NCBI RefSeq assembly: GCF_019931145.1
Contig: NZ_JAIOUV010000002.1
Location: 456,311 to 520,310, forward strand
DNA length: 64,000 bases
Source of the DNA: Marinicella meishanensis
GTDB lineage: Bacteria > Pseudomonadota > Gammaproteobacteria > Xanthomonadales > Marinicellaceae
Direction: 5' to 3'
The notes beneath the pieces are model-generated. The model did not search any database. It worked only from the letters and a program-made list of their open reading frames with translations, and had not been told where the DNA came from. Below, piece after piece: positions 1 through 8,781 of the stretch. The first letter of the stretch is position 1, and each line of letters opens with the position of its first letter. Both the position numbers and the translations under genes were made by a program.

Positions 1-2
1 TG

Positions 3-635
3 GGCCAGTTTGTCTTGGCCGGGTTTTGGGACTTGTATGCCAGTGCGGTGTTGGATTACCAATCTCCCATCAAAAACTTTGCCCAGCTGGTGACCGTGGG
101 GCCTTTGGATCCGAATTCTGCCCGGGCCCTGCTGCGCCAGCCGCTGCATTTATTGAAGCAGCGCTTCGCCCATCAGGGCCTGCTGGATGAGGTGTCCATG
201 CAGACCGGCAACCGAGCCAATTTGATCAATTTGGTGGGCGAATGCCTGGTCGACCAACTGAGCAACCACCCCCAGGTCATTGATCACCAGCTGATCCAAC
301 AAGCACTGCACAGTCAACCGGTGTATGACGCCTTACAAGGTTGGTCCAATTTGTCTCGTGATCCGCAAGCCTGTGCCATCGACCGTTGCGTGGTTTACCT
401 GACCTTCATCCATGGCCAGATTGATTTGGCCCGGGTGTTGCAGCACCTTGAATCAGCCCAATGCACCGTGGGTCCAGAATCCCTGAAGGCGGCTTTACAC
501 CGCTTGCGACTGGCCCACATCCTCATCAAACACGATGATCATTACCGCTTTGCCGTACCCCTGTTTGCCGCCCAACACAGTGTCAGCGAAGCCGAGACTT
601 TGTTACACCAAGAGTTGCTGCAGTTGGCCTCTTGA
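3..635 (+). CDS. C-terminal part of an AAA/STAND-type ATPase (5' truncated by window edge)
   Basis: The reading frame is open from the first bases, so the gene begins outside the window; about 210 residues remain. The segment VGPLDPNSARALLRQPL followed by a helical stretch ending LVGECLVDQL resembles the lid region of AAA/Orc1-Cdc6-like or STAND NTPases, in which a 'GPL' turn follows the last core strand. The last roughly 90 residues (from about ACAIDRCVVYLTF) look like a winged-helix domain with an alternating hydrophobic pattern. The Walker A and B motifs would lie upstream and cannot be seen. No signal peptide or membrane segment is present in this part. Family assignment is by resemblance only; the partner domain and role are unknown. 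Confidence 0.6.
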   Translation, partial: GQFVLAGFWDLYASAVLDYQSPIKNFAQLVTVGPLDPNSARALLRQPLHLLKQRFAHQGLLDEVSMQTGNRANLINLVGECLVDQLSNHPQVIDHQLIQQALHSQPVYDALQGWSNLSRDPQACAIDRCVVYLTFIHGQIDLARVLQHLESAQCTVGPESLKAALHRLRLAHILIKHDDHYRFAVPLFAAQHSVSEAETLLHQELLQLAS

Positions 636-646
636 CATCTTGTCAA
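632..646. promoter_or_regulatory. Perfect short palindrome over a stop codon
   Basis: TTGACA-TCT-TGTCAA is a perfect inverted repeat that overlaps the TGA of the upstream ATPase gene. No T-run follows, so it is not a convincing terminator. It could be an operator for the downstream gene at 776, or chance. Confidence 0.25.
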
Positions 647-701
647 GTGCGGTCCTGATCCCACTGGACAACCCCGGCACGACAAGCCACCACCGCCACC
701 C

Positions 702-707
702 TATAAT
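702..707 (+). promoter_or_regulatory. Candidate -10 box for the gene at 776
   Basis: A perfect TATAAT lies 69 bp before the ATG at 776. No good -35 hexamer is found at 16-18 bp spacing, so this is a partial promoter match. Confidence 0.35.
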
Positions 708-775
708 TCCCGCCTAAGAACAGCCCAGGGGGTCTGTTTGATTGATCTGATTTATGACAACCCATAGGAACACCC

Positions 776-1264
776 ATGAAAAAACAATACCCAGTGATTG
801 GCTTGGTTTTTGGCTTGATGATTTCTCACGTCAATGCCAGTCAGGCCACCCAAATCACCAAACAACAAGTCATCGCCATCAATGACTCTTTTGTTACCGG
901 CATGCGCGAAAAAGATTTTTCGGTTTATGAAAAATACCTGCATGAAAGCACCCTCATCTACCTCGATTTTGAACCCGGTGTAGACAATAAGCCGGTGCAG
1001 GTCAAATTGTCCGAATTCAAAATGCTGGCCCAAATGTCGATGCGAATGACCGACGACATCCAAGTCGACGACGAGGTGTTGTCGGTGACTGTGGACCGAC
1101 AAAACAACCAAGTCACCCTGGTTTCCAAAAGCACAGTGACTATGGACATGATGGGCACCCGAGTGACTGACGTTTCAGAGGGCACCACGGTGTTCGGCCT
1201 GATCAATGGTCAAATCAAAATATTGTCGGTGCACAGCACCCTGCTTTCTTCAACCACCCATTAA
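776..1264 (+). CDS. Exported NTF2-like (SnoaL/DUF4440-type) protein
   Basis: 162 residues. The start MKKQYPVIGLVFGLMISHVNA is a signal peptide with probable cleavage after NASQA or HVNA, so the protein is probably periplasmic. The mature part has the layout of NTF2-like/SnoaL folds: an N-terminal helix pair (ITKQQVIAINDSFVTGMREKDFSVYEKYL split over residues 28-56), then alternating beta strands ending in a GQIKILSVHSTL strand. These domains often bind small hydrophobic ligands or act as accessory folds; no catalytic residue can be assigned. The next gene begins 21 bp downstream in the same direction, so the two are probably co-transcribed. Function unknown. Confidence 0.6.
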   Translation: MKKQYPVIGLVFGLMISHVNASQATQITKQQVIAINDSFVTGMREKDFSVYEKYLHESTLIYLDFEPGVDNKPVQVKLSEFKMLAQMSMRMTDDIQVDDEVLSVTVDRQNNQVTLVSKSTVTMDMMGTRVTDVSEGTTVFGLINGQIKILSVHSTLLSSTTH

Positions 1265-1284
1265 GCCAACATAGGAGGCGCAAC

Positions 1285-1809
1285 ATGTTAAAAATCAAAG
1301 TGCAAGACCGCACCCATCAATTCATCTCAGTGATCAGCAAATACCTGTGCTTGATCGGGTTTTTGGGCACCGTGGGCTTTTTTGCCTACACCATGGTGAA
1401 CAACTACCGAGAAGCCACCACCATCATGAATGATGCAGCGATCGTTGATGCCGACTTGATGTTGACTGATTTCAACATCGAAGAAGGTCGCAAAGGGCGG
1501 GTCAAGGCCGAGTATGAATTCACTTATTCTTACGAAGCCAATGGTCAAACGTTCGAAAAATCATTCACCGCCAGTGAAAAGAGTGCCGAAAAATATGTCG
1601 ACCAAGCAACCATCCCCGTGGCTTATGCCAAATCCAATCCGGCCTTGTCTGGCAAGCTGAGTCAATTGGAAAAGAACAGCTCATTGAGCAGCTTGACCTG
1701 GCGTGGCTTGGGCTCTTTGCTGGGATTGATGTTTTTGGCGGCGGTGATTCATGCCTTGATCACCGGTGTCCTGTTCATCAATAAGGACGACCCCGAACAA
1801 ACCACTTGA
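1285..1809 (+). CDS. DUF3592-like membrane protein
   Basis: 174 residues with a strong ribosome binding site (AGGAGG, 7 bp before the ATG). One membrane helix lies at about residues 18-38 (LCLIGFLGTVGFFAYTMV) and a second near the C terminus (about 143-165). Between them is a soluble segment with the pattern EYEFTYSYEANGQTFEKSF and then IPVAYAKSNPALS, which fits DUF3592 proteins, whose 'V.Y.p.nP' element follows a small beta domain. It lies 21 bp after the NTF2-like gene and is followed by an intrinsic terminator, so the two probably form a small operon. Function unknown; family assignment is from pattern only. Confidence 0.6.
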   Translation: MLKIKVQDRTHQFISVISKYLCLIGFLGTVGFFAYTMVNNYREATTIMNDAAIVDADLMLTDFNIEEGRKGRVKAEYEFTYSYEANGQTFEKSFTASEKSAEKYVDQATIPVAYAKSNPALSGKLSQLEKNSSLSSLTWRGLGSLLGLMFLAAVIHALITGVLFINKDDPEQTT

Positions 1810-1823
1810 ACCTCTAAGGATTG

Positions 1824-1860
1824 ATCCAGGTGCGGCCCACGGGGTCCACCTGGATTCCTT
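1824..1860 (+). terminator. Intrinsic terminator after the DUF3592-like gene
   Basis: ATCCAGGTG (1824-1832) pairs with CACCTGGAT (1847-1855) and is followed by TCCTTTTT. It sits in the 52 bp between two convergent genes. Confidence 0.7.
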
Positions 1861-1861
1861 T

Positions 1862-3358
1862 TTAAGAGTTGCTTTGGCTTTTGGTGACCCAAATTTCGGT
1901 GCGGTTGTTGCGATAACGGCCCCATTCGCTGTCATTGCTGTCGATCGGCAAAGCATTACCCAAGGCAATGATTTCAACATTTTTGATGCCGCGTTGTTTG
2001 AGTTCAAATGCCAACAACTTGCTGCGGATAAAAGCCCGATTCTTATCGGCATCCTCGTCTTGTGATTCACCGGCCGAGAAGCCGATGAGGGTGACTTTTT
2101 GGTGCGGTGTTTGCTGCAAATAGTTGACCAAGTGCTCAATGTCCTGGGCCGACTTGTTGTCAATTTCGGCGCGATCTGAGCGCATTCGAAAAGTCACCGA
2201 CAGGCGTTCGCCATGCAAGGCCACCCGCTGGTAAGGCACCGGAAAATCTGCGTTTACCACGGGCAAGGAAGCGGTCACTTTTTGTGGGATGAAACTGACC
2301 TGTTCCACCAAATGCTGACCATTGATCGATAAGGCAAAGTCAATCAAACCAGACACATGCGGGTTGCTGGATCGTTCGGTGTTGGCATACAAAAACAGGC
2401 GACGACTCAAGGCATAGTCTTCCGAACTGATGGAAAATTGTTTCGGCTCAATGGCGGCGATGCCATCATCGGCTGAGATTTTCAGGATCATGTCGGTACG
2501 GGCATAAGCCAAGCCAGTGAAACCAATGCCCCAGGCATCCGCTGCCACCGAGCGGGCCAACTGTTCATTGGACTCAAACCGCTTGGCTGGGGCCAGCTGT
2601 TTGCCCGATTTTTTCAGTACCAAGGAATTGAAGGTGTCATATGTCCCTGATTGATCATCTCGGGCATACAACTTGATCGCGCGGTCTGCACCACCCAACT
2701 GTGACCAGTGGGTGATTTCACCGGCAAATATTTGGGCCAGTTGCGCCACGGTGAGGTGGCGCAAGGGGTTGTCAGGATGGACGATGATGGCCAAGCCATC
2801 CAAAGCAATGACGTGCTCACTTTCGGGACGGGTCATGTCCCCATGGGGGATCAATAATTGCAAGTTTTCGGACTCTTTGATCGGCCGAGATGACATCGCA
2901 ATGTCGGTCTCTTGCTGCAGCATTGAGCGAAACCCTGTGCTTGATCCGTGGGCCTTGATGGCAATGGCCACCACCTGGTTGGTGGCTGGCAGAAAACCGA
3001 TCACCTGCACTTCGTTGGCAGTCGGCAACGGCTTGTTGATGGTGACATCGGCCCCCAACTGCTTCAAATAGGCCGCCGCCACGGCAGGCGCCAACTTGTC
3101 ACCAATGGTGTTGGATCCATCCATGCGCAAAATCACCTCAGCGGGCGCTGACAACAAATCAGGGGGTGGTGAAAAAGCACCAGTGGCAGGCTGCATTGAC
3201 GCCGATGCCGGGGCCTCAACGGCTGCCGCAACGGCCGTCTCAGATTCAACCGGGCTGTGTTCAGCGCCGAATTTTTGATAGAAAATCACCGCCCCGGCCA
3301 AGCTGGACAAAACGATCAGTATTTCAAAGAGGTACCGCTTGATTGAATACATGGGCAT
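1862..3358 (-). CDS. PstS-like phosphate-binding domain fused to an OmpA-type domain
   Basis: 498 residues. An N-terminal hydrophobic segment (residues 8-27) acts as a membrane anchor or uncleaved signal; a low-complexity A/P/E linker follows to about residue 72. Residues 75-360 match PstS-type binding proteins: RMDGSNTIGDKLAPA at 78, GSSTGF at 138-143, ALDGLAIIVHPDNPL at 185 and ARDDQSGTYDTF at 232. The C-terminal part from about 385 resembles an OmpA/MotB peptidoglycan-binding domain (VTLIGFSAG, then ALGNALPIDSNDSEWGRYRNNRTEIWV, where N485 and R486 occupy the usual NRR-like position). It is not next to pst transport genes, so phosphate sensing, scavenging or envelope tethering is more likely than classical uptake; that role is inferred. 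Confidence 0.8.
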   Translation of the reverse strand: MPMYSIKRYLFEILIVLSSLAGAVIFYQKFGAEHSPVESETAVAAAVEAPASASMQPATGAFSPPPDLLSAPAEVILRMDGSNTIGDKLAPAVAAAYLKQLGADVTINKPLPTANEVQVIGFLPATNQVVAIAIKAHGSSTGFRSMLQQETDIAMSSRPIKESENLQLLIPHGDMTRPESEHVIALDGLAIIVHPDNPLRHLTVAQLAQIFAGEITHWSQLGGADRAIKLYARDDQSGTYDTFNSLVLKKSGKQLAPAKRFESNEQLARSVAADAWGIGFTGLAYARTDMILKISADDGIAAIEPKQFSISSEDYALSRRLFLYANTERSSNPHVSGLIDFALSINGQHLVEQVSFIPQKVTASLPVVNADFPVPYQRVALHGERLSVTFRMRSDRAEIDNKSAQDIEHLVNYLQQTPHQKVTLIGFSAGESQDEDADKNRAFIRSKLLAFELKQRGIKNVEIIALGNALPIDSNDSEWGRYRNNRTEIWVTKSQSNS

Positions 3359-3493
3359 GTCGGAAATTGAAATGCCTCATTGTCGACCCAATCGGTTGCA
3401 GTTTTGTGACAAATGGAATTAATAATTATCCATTTTTACACACAATAACTTGACTCAATTTTGGCTGTGTGGTTAATTTGCTGTCGTCAGCAA

Positions 3494-4018
3494 TCAGAAA
3501 TCAAAGCCACTGAAAAAGATTTGGTCAAAGTACACATAAATGCCAGAATTGGATTGGGTACTGGAGGAGGATGTGCAGGTGCCGCTTGGACCTGAATTAT
3601 CGATACAGGAACCATCTTTGAAACCAAAATATTGGGCAAACAACCCATCGTTGTATACATCCATGCCCTCAACCAAACCACCATTGACGTTGGTGACTGG
3701 GGTTTTCCACACGGTGATGGCGCTGAGCACCACATCGTTGTTGCTGTTGACCCCCAAACTCATGGCCAACACCACTGAGTTGGTTTCATCCAATTGTTGC
3801 ACGCCATCGGAAAAACTGTACGACTCCAAGTCTCCAGAAACGTCAACCAGCCCTGCATTTTGTGGGATGGCGATGTTGGTCACCACCACTCCATTGACAT
3901 TGTCTAAAGTGGTGTATTCACCATACACTTCGGTGAACTGGCCCGATTCGATCGCATAAACTGCGGCATGACTTGGCCATGCCAGCACCCACATCAGACA
4001 AAAAACACCCCTTTTCAT
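3494..4018 (-). CDS. Secreted protein with C-terminal FFSGFDF motif
   Basis: 174 residues. MKRGVFCLMWVLAWPSHAA is a clear signal peptide. The mature part is rich in V, N, D, S and T, with few charged helices, suggesting a beta-sandwich exported domain. A Ser/Thr-rich stretch (TCTSSSSTQSNSG) precedes the final YVYFDQIFFSGFDF, and two Cys residues flank a GPSG turn and could form a disulfide. No family recognised. The ending resembles those of the proteins at 7663, 31060 and 44328, suggesting a shared C-terminal signal. It is transcribed alone on the minus strand, with about 60 bp to the next upstream gene. Confidence 0.6.
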   Translation of the reverse strand: MKRGVFCLMWVLAWPSHAAVYAIESGQFTEVYGEYTTLDNVNGVVVTNIAIPQNAGLVDVSGDLESYSFSDGVQQLDETNSVVLAMSLGVNSNNDVVLSAITVWKTPVTNVNGGLVEGMDVYNDGLFAQYFGFKDGSCIDNSGPSGTCTSSSSTQSNSGIYVYFDQIFFSGFDF

Positions 4019-4079
4019 CGTGCCACCCCAACAATCAAGAACAAAGAATCATTCTAAAGTGCACCCTGCTGTAAGTCAA

Positions 4080-4922
4080 TCAAGGCACCGCCAAAGCTTC
4101 GGCATTGCGGAAGTTCAACAACCAATCGTATATGTCATGACCGGCCGACAAATCATAGGTGCGACGCCATGAATTGTGCCCCACACCCGGGTAGATCACC
4201 ATGCTGACATCGGCTGGAGGCGGTTGCGTGCAGGACAGGATGTTGTTGATGGGCACGGTGGTACCAGCCACCCCCACGGTGCCATCGGCATCACCATGGA
4301 AGGCCCAGATCGGCACCAAGCCCAAGTCACAGCCGGTGTTGTTCCAGGCACCACGGCCGTCGCCTGCGATGGGCACCATGGCGGCAATTTGGGTGTTGGT
4401 GTGGTTGCGCAAGTAATTCCAACTGCCAATCGCACCGCAACTCAAGCCGGTCAGGTAGACCCGTTCTGGGTTGATGTGGTAATTCAACAAGGCAAAATCA
4501 ATGAAGTCACGAATTTGTGTGCTGCTGGTACAACCGCCACCACCTCGCTGTGGTGACAACACCACAAACGGCCGGCTTTCATCCCAGCTGTTGTTGTTGA
4601 TCAAGCGCGGCGGCCCATTGGCCAACACCCGCGACAACTCCGAGTCGCCATTGCCGTTTTCGCCCAAACCATGAATGAACAACAACAAAGGGTATTCAGC
4701 CGCTGCGGTGGTGTATCCAGGCGGTAAATATTCGTAATATCCTTGGGCGGCTGTGGTGGAGCCCAAAGGTCTGGGGGTGTGTCGGTCAGCCGGCTGGCCG
4801 CTGCCGGCGGTTATTTCCGGCAAATCCGATGGTTCAAAGCCATCGACATGAATGGCCCAAGCCGAAGGTACCAACCAACACCACGCCATGATCACTGCGA
4901 ATTTTTTCATGTGGGTCATCAA
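4080..4922 (-). CDS. Secreted alpha/beta-hydrolase (PHB-depolymerase/LpqC-like esterase)
   Basis: 280 residues with a signal peptide (hydrophobic core FAVIMAWCWLVPSAWA). The fold is alpha/beta hydrolase: LLLFIHGLGENG forms the oxyanion-hole region, the nucleophile elbow is TGLSCGAIGSW (Ser in GLSCG), the acid is probably in WAFHGDADGTV, and the histidine is in YPGVGHNSW. This arrangement matches extracellular PHB-depolymerase/feruloyl-esterase-like enzymes that hydrolyse esters outside the cytoplasm; the substrate is unknown. Start: the ATG at 4922 is used, but the ATG four codons later (MKKFAV) is equally plausible. Right after the predicted cleavage site is IHVDGFEPSD, a GFE-containing stretch reminiscent of the C-terminal tags of neighbouring secreted proteins, but at the N terminus. 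Confidence 0.75.
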   Translation of the reverse strand: MMTHMKKFAVIMAWCWLVPSAWAIHVDGFEPSDLPEITAGSGQPADRHTPRPLGSTTAAQGYYEYLPPGYTTAAAEYPLLLFIHGLGENGNGDSELSRVLANGPPRLINNNSWDESRPFVVLSPQRGGGGCTSSTQIRDFIDFALLNYHINPERVYLTGLSCGAIGSWNYLRNHTNTQIAAMVPIAGDGRGAWNNTGCDLGLVPIWAFHGDADGTVGVAGTTVPINNILSCTQPPPADVSMVIYPGVGHNSWRRTYDLSAGHDIYDWLLNFRNAEALAVP

Positions 4923-4985
4923 TCATTGAGAAAACTTCAATGTAACACGACAAGACTGCCTGGATTGTGACCGATTTGGGTAAAT

Positions 4986-5786
4986 TCAAGCCAGCCGCCG
5001 TTTGATCAAGGAAACCAACACAAAACTCAACAACATCAGCAAATACCAAGCGATCAACTTCGACCACGGCACCAAAGCCCAACCCTGGGATTGGTGGGGG
5101 TAGACCCAAACCTGGGTGAAGGTGCCGATGTTCTCGGCCAGCCAAATGAACAACGCCACCAAAAACCAGCCCAACAACAGCGGCATGTGGCGGTGGGTGT
5201 GCAACACCTTGAAGTGGATGCTGGTGCGGCGGAACAACCACAGTGTCAGGCCCAACAACAGCCACCGAAAGTCCCAGATATAATGGTGGGTGAAAAAATT
5301 CAAGTAGATGGCCACCACCAACACCACCGTCTTCCAGATGGGTGGATAATGGCTGAATCTGAAATCAAAAATGCGCCAGGCACGGGCCATGTAACTGCCC
5401 ACCGCGCTGTACATGAAACCGGTGAATAAGGGCACATTGCCCAAGCCAAAAACATAGGCTTCCGGGTAAGACCAGGAACCGATGGCATCCGACGTTTTGA
5501 ACAACTCCATCACCGTTGCCACCACATGAAACACCACAATCACCAGGGCTTCCCGTGGGGTTTCCAGGCGGCTGATCAACAACAGCAACTGAAAAGCGAT
5601 GGCGGCCAAAAAAATGAAATCATAGCGGTGCAGGGACGCCAAGGGATACCACCAACTGGTGAGGATCATCACCCCCAACAAGAACCCACCGAACAAACAA
5701 GCATATGCCTGTTTCAGACCGAACCACCAAAATTCATGCAAGCCTGCTTTGATACCCAAGGTCTTACCCCTCCGCGTTTGAATCAA
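4986..5786 (-). CDS. DUF817 family integral membrane protein
   Basis: 266 residues with about eight hydrophobic segments, so inner membrane. Features in keeping with DUF817 proteins are an N-terminal [16 protein letters not shown], a central [12 protein letters not shown] followed by [17 protein letters not shown], and [18 protein letters not shown] His/Trp-rich loops (here [15 protein letters not shown]). The conserved polar residues inside membrane segments suggest transport or a membrane enzyme, but no activity is established to my knowledge. The gene stands alone between the esterase and the terminator of the AbgT gene. Confidence 0.75.
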   Translation of the reverse strand: MIQTRRGKTLGIKAGLHEFWWFGLKQAYACLFGGFLLGVMILTSWWYPLASLHRYDFIFLAAIAFQLLLLISRLETPREALVIVVFHVVATVMELFKTSDAIGSWSYPEAYVFGLGNVPLFTGFMYSAVGSYMARAWRIFDFRFSHYPPIWKTVVLVVAIYLNFFTHHYIWDFRWLLLGLTLWLFRRTSIHFKVLHTHRHMPLLLGWFLVALFIWLAENIGTFTQVWVYPHQSQGWALVPWSKLIAWYLLMLLSFVLVSLIKRRLA

Positions 5787-5895
5787 TGGCCCCCATGATG
5801 CCGCACAAATCCGGTCCAGTCATGGCAATCCTGTGATCAATTATGGCATGTGGTCAGCCAATTGATCCGACCAAAGGGTCTGCGCCAGAAGCCCA

Positions 5896-5926
5896 CAAAA
5901 AAGCCCCTTTTTCAGGGGCTTTTTTG
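5896..5926. terminator. Bidirectional intrinsic terminator
   Basis: An A-run, then AGCCCC (5902-5907), a short loop, GGGGCT (5915-5920) and a T-run. It works for minus-strand transcripts from the AbgT gene and would also act on the plus strand. Confidence 0.8.
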
Positions 5927-5956
5927 GACTTAAGAACAACCAGCTGATGTTGGGTG

Positions 5957-7495
5957 TTATCCAGCCGGATACACGTAGCTGGCTTGCAAGCCCAAGGGGA
6001 AACCCAGGCCCCAATAGGCCAACAGGAACAAAGTCCAGCCGATCAAAAAGGCAATGGAGAATGGGATCATCAAGGCAATCAAAGTGCCCACCCCAGTGTC
6101 CTTCACATACTTCTGGCAGTAGACCACCACCAAGGGGAAGTAAGGCATCAGCGGGGTGATGATGTTGGAACTGGAATCACCGACCCGATAAGCCGCTTGG
6201 GTCAAATCCGGGGAAATACCCAATTGCATCAACATCGGGACAAAGATTGGCGCCAACAAGGCCCACTTGCCCGAGGCCGAACCGACAAACAAATTCACAA
6301 AGGCGGTGAGCATGACAATGCCAACGATGGTCACACCAGCCGGTAAGGCCAGGGCTTTGAGCAGTTCCGCCCCTTCAATGGCCATCAGTGCACCCAAATT
6401 GGATTGGCCAAATGCCGCCACAAACAAGGCACAGAAAAACACCATCACCAAATAATAGGACATGCCTTCCATCGCCTTGGTCATGGCGTCAATCATGTCT
6501 TTGGTGGTTTTGAAGGTGCCGGAAACAAAACCATACACCGCACCCGGTATCCAGAATAACAAGAAAATCAGCGGCACAATGGACTGCATCAACGGTGCCT
6601 GGAACACCGCCAATTTACCCTCATAGCGCAGCGGCGAATCTTCAGACCAAGCGGCCCAAATCAACAGCGCAATGCCGATCAACATGACGATCGAAGCGAT
6701 GTAGAAAGATTTTCTTTCGGTGCTTGAAATTTCATCCAACTTGGGCAAGTCTTCGGTGTCGCCATCGAGTTTTGTGCTTTTTAACCGCGGCTCAATGATT
6801 TTGTCGGTGATGTACCAACCCACCAGGATGATGAACAAACTGGACACCGAGGTGAAGAACCAATTGTTCAATGGATTCACCGCCATGTCAGGCTGGATGA
6901 TTTGCGCCGCACTTTGGGTGAAACTTTGCAACAATGGGTCGATGCCTGAGGGCACAAAATTGGCACTGAAACCACCACTGACCCCAGCGAATGCCGCCGC
7001 GATGCCGGCCAAAGGATGGCGGCCCATGGCGTAGTAAATCACCCCGGCCAAAGGAATCACCAACACATAACCGGCGTCGGTGGCGGTGTGACTGACGATG
7101 GCCACCAAGATGATGGTCGGGGTCAACAAAGCTTTGGGTGTGCGGCGCAGCATCAGCTTGATGGCGGTGTTGATGTAGCCGGAATGCTCGGCCACCCCGA
7201 CCCCCATCATGGCCACCAGCACCACACCCAAGGGGGCAAATCCCGTGAAGGTGGTGACCATGGTTGAGAGGAAATTGGCCAGGGCATCACCGGTCAACAG
7301 GTTGTTGATGATGATGGGTGCCGAAGTTCGTGGATCAACGGCACTGAAATCAACCCCCGACAGGGCCCAAGACAGCACCCAAATCAGCAACAAGGCGAAT
7401 AAAAAGATGATGGCCGGATCAGGCAGTTTATTGCCCACCCGCTCAACGGCATTCAAAAAGCGGGCCACCGCCCCCGGTTTGGTGGTTTCTGTCAT
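5957..7495 (-). CDS. AbgT family transporter
   Basis: 512 residues with about twelve membrane segments. The N terminus VERVGNKLPDPAIIFLFALLL is characteristic of AbgT proteins (p-aminobenzoyl-glutamate transporter family), as are the hairpin region SHTATDAGYVLVIPL, the FAGVSGGFSAN segment and the C-terminal FVNLFVGSASGKWALLAPIFVPM with its SGKW. Members import p-aminobenzoyl-glutamate or export sulfonamides, usually ion-coupled; the substrate here cannot be told from sequence. No abgAB hydrolase genes are adjacent. An intrinsic terminator follows at 5896-5926. The upstream gap to the divergent gene at 7663 is 167 bp and would hold both promoters. Confidence 0.9.
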   Translation of the reverse strand: MTETTKPGAVARFLNAVERVGNKLPDPAIIFLFALLLIWVLSWALSGVDFSAVDPRTSAPIIINNLLTGDALANFLSTMVTTFTGFAPLGVVLVAMMGVGVAEHSGYINTAIKLMLRRTPKALLTPTIILVAIVSHTATDAGYVLVIPLAGVIYYAMGRHPLAGIAAAFAGVSGGFSANFVPSGIDPLLQSFTQSAAQIIQPDMAVNPLNNWFFTSVSSLFIILVGWYITDKIIEPRLKSTKLDGDTEDLPKLDEISSTERKSFYIASIVMLIGIALLIWAAWSEDSPLRYEGKLAVFQAPLMQSIVPLIFLLFWIPGAVYGFVSGTFKTTKDMIDAMTKAMEGMSYYLVMVFFCALFVAAFGQSNLGALMAIEGAELLKALALPAGVTIVGIVMLTAFVNLFVGSASGKWALLAPIFVPMLMQLGISPDLTQAAYRVGDSSSNIITPLMPYFPLVVVYCQKYVKDTGVGTLIALMIPFSIAFLIGWTLFLLAYWGLGFPLGLQASYVYPAG

Positions 7496-7662
7496 GGTCT
7501 TCCTCTATTAAAAATGATGCCAAGGTTATACCCAATAGCGACGCCCAATTCAAGCGGTTTCATGGACAAGCCCGTGACTGCCAGAAAACTTTTGCAGGTT
7601 TTTTGTGTGGTTTTTGGCCCCATTGGCATTGACAGCAACAAGACTACCCAATTGGAGGGCCC

Positions 7663-8781
7663 ATGAGAAATTCATTGATTTTGGTGGCACTGCTGTGGCC
7701 ACCCTTGATGCAGGCAGCCAGCTTTTGTGTCAATGACTCGGCAGAGTTGGTTGATGCCCTGAGCGAAGCCAACAACAACGGACAAGACGACGTCATCCGC
7801 ATCCGCAACGGGGATTATTTGATTGTCAACAACGAGCCCTTCCGATGGCTCAATTTGGAGCCCCACGACTTGGTCATTTCCGGCGGCTGGGAACCGTTCA
7901 ATCAATTCGATTGCATGATCCAAAGTGGCACCCCTTATGACACCACTTTGGACGGCGATGACAGCGCTGCGGTGCTGTACTTACAAATCACCGGTGGCGA
8001 TGAGGCCAATTTGGTGGTGGAAAACCTGACCATCAGCAATGGCCGCACCACCGCCGTGAATGAATCGGCCGGCTTGCGGATTTTGAACCAAGGCAACCCC
8101 AATGCCAGCGAAGTACTGATCGATCAGGTGCTGTTTTTGGGCAATGACGGGGTCAATGGCGCGGGCTTGTATTACCTCGGCACCGGTCAGCTGACTGTGC
8201 GCAACAGCGTCTTCATGTTCAACAACACCGACAGCGGCGATGGGGTGGCCAATATTGCCATGTCCGCCAATGCGCCAGGGGTTTATTTCATCAACAACAC
8301 CCTGATCAACAACAGTTCCGACGACCCCAGCACCGCTGCCACCAACGTCAGTGGCTTGCTGTTGAACCTCAACTGGGACAATGGCGATACCCCGGAGGCG
8401 CTGCTGGCCAATAATTTGTTTTGGTATCAGAGTTCGAATGACTTTTATGTCACCTTTTCGGGCGGCTTGACCCATTTGTTCCACAACAACTATGAAAATG
8501 GCGGTGGCTTGATCGAGGCCAGTGGCCGTAACCGCTCTGTGCCACCGGCGCTGTCACCCTTTTTGTTGAACTTCACCCCGGAACCCGGCTCACCACTGAT
8601 TGATGCCGGCCTGTCGATGGGTGATCCCATTCCCAATGCGTCGGCTTTCATCAACAATTGGGACCATGGTTCGGAGGATTTTGACCGCGGCATCATCACC
8701 CGCATTCACAACAACCAAGTGGACATCGGGGCGGTGGAATCCGATTGGGATGAATTGATCTTTAAAAGTGATTTCGATTGA
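7663..8781 (+). CDS. Secreted right-handed beta-helix protein (choice-of-anchor Q-like) with C-terminal IFKSDFD
   Basis: 372 residues. Signal peptide MRNSLILVALLWPPLMQAA. The body has repeated short strands with N-rich turns (VVENLTISNG, VLIDQVLFLGNDG, LTVRNSVFMFNN, VYFINNTLINNSS, ALLANNLFWYQ), typical of parallel beta-helix proteins. It ends with a PLIDAG...DFDRG...VDIGAVE block that matches 'choice-of-anchor Q' domain proteins. After this comes SDWDELIFKSDFD, a short tail matching those of the proteins at 3494, 31060 and 44328. Probably surface-exposed or secreted; function unknown. The stop codon abuts that of the convergent kinase gene with no gap. Confidence 0.75.
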   Translation: MRNSLILVALLWPPLMQAASFCVNDSAELVDALSEANNNGQDDVIRIRNGDYLIVNNEPFRWLNLEPHDLVISGGWEPFNQFDCMIQSGTPYDTTLDGDDSAAVLYLQITGGDEANLVVENLTISNGRTTAVNESAGLRILNQGNPNASEVLIDQVLFLGNDGVNGAGLYYLGTGQLTVRNSVFMFNNTDSGDGVANIAMSANAPGVYFINNTLINNSSDDPSTAATNVSGLLLNLNWDNGDTPEALLANNLFWYQSSNDFYVTFSGGLTHLFHNNYENGGGLIEASGRNRSVPPALSPFLLNFTPEPGSPLIDAGLSMGDPIPNASAFINNWDHGSEDFDRGIITRIHNNQVDIGAVESDWDELIFKSDFD

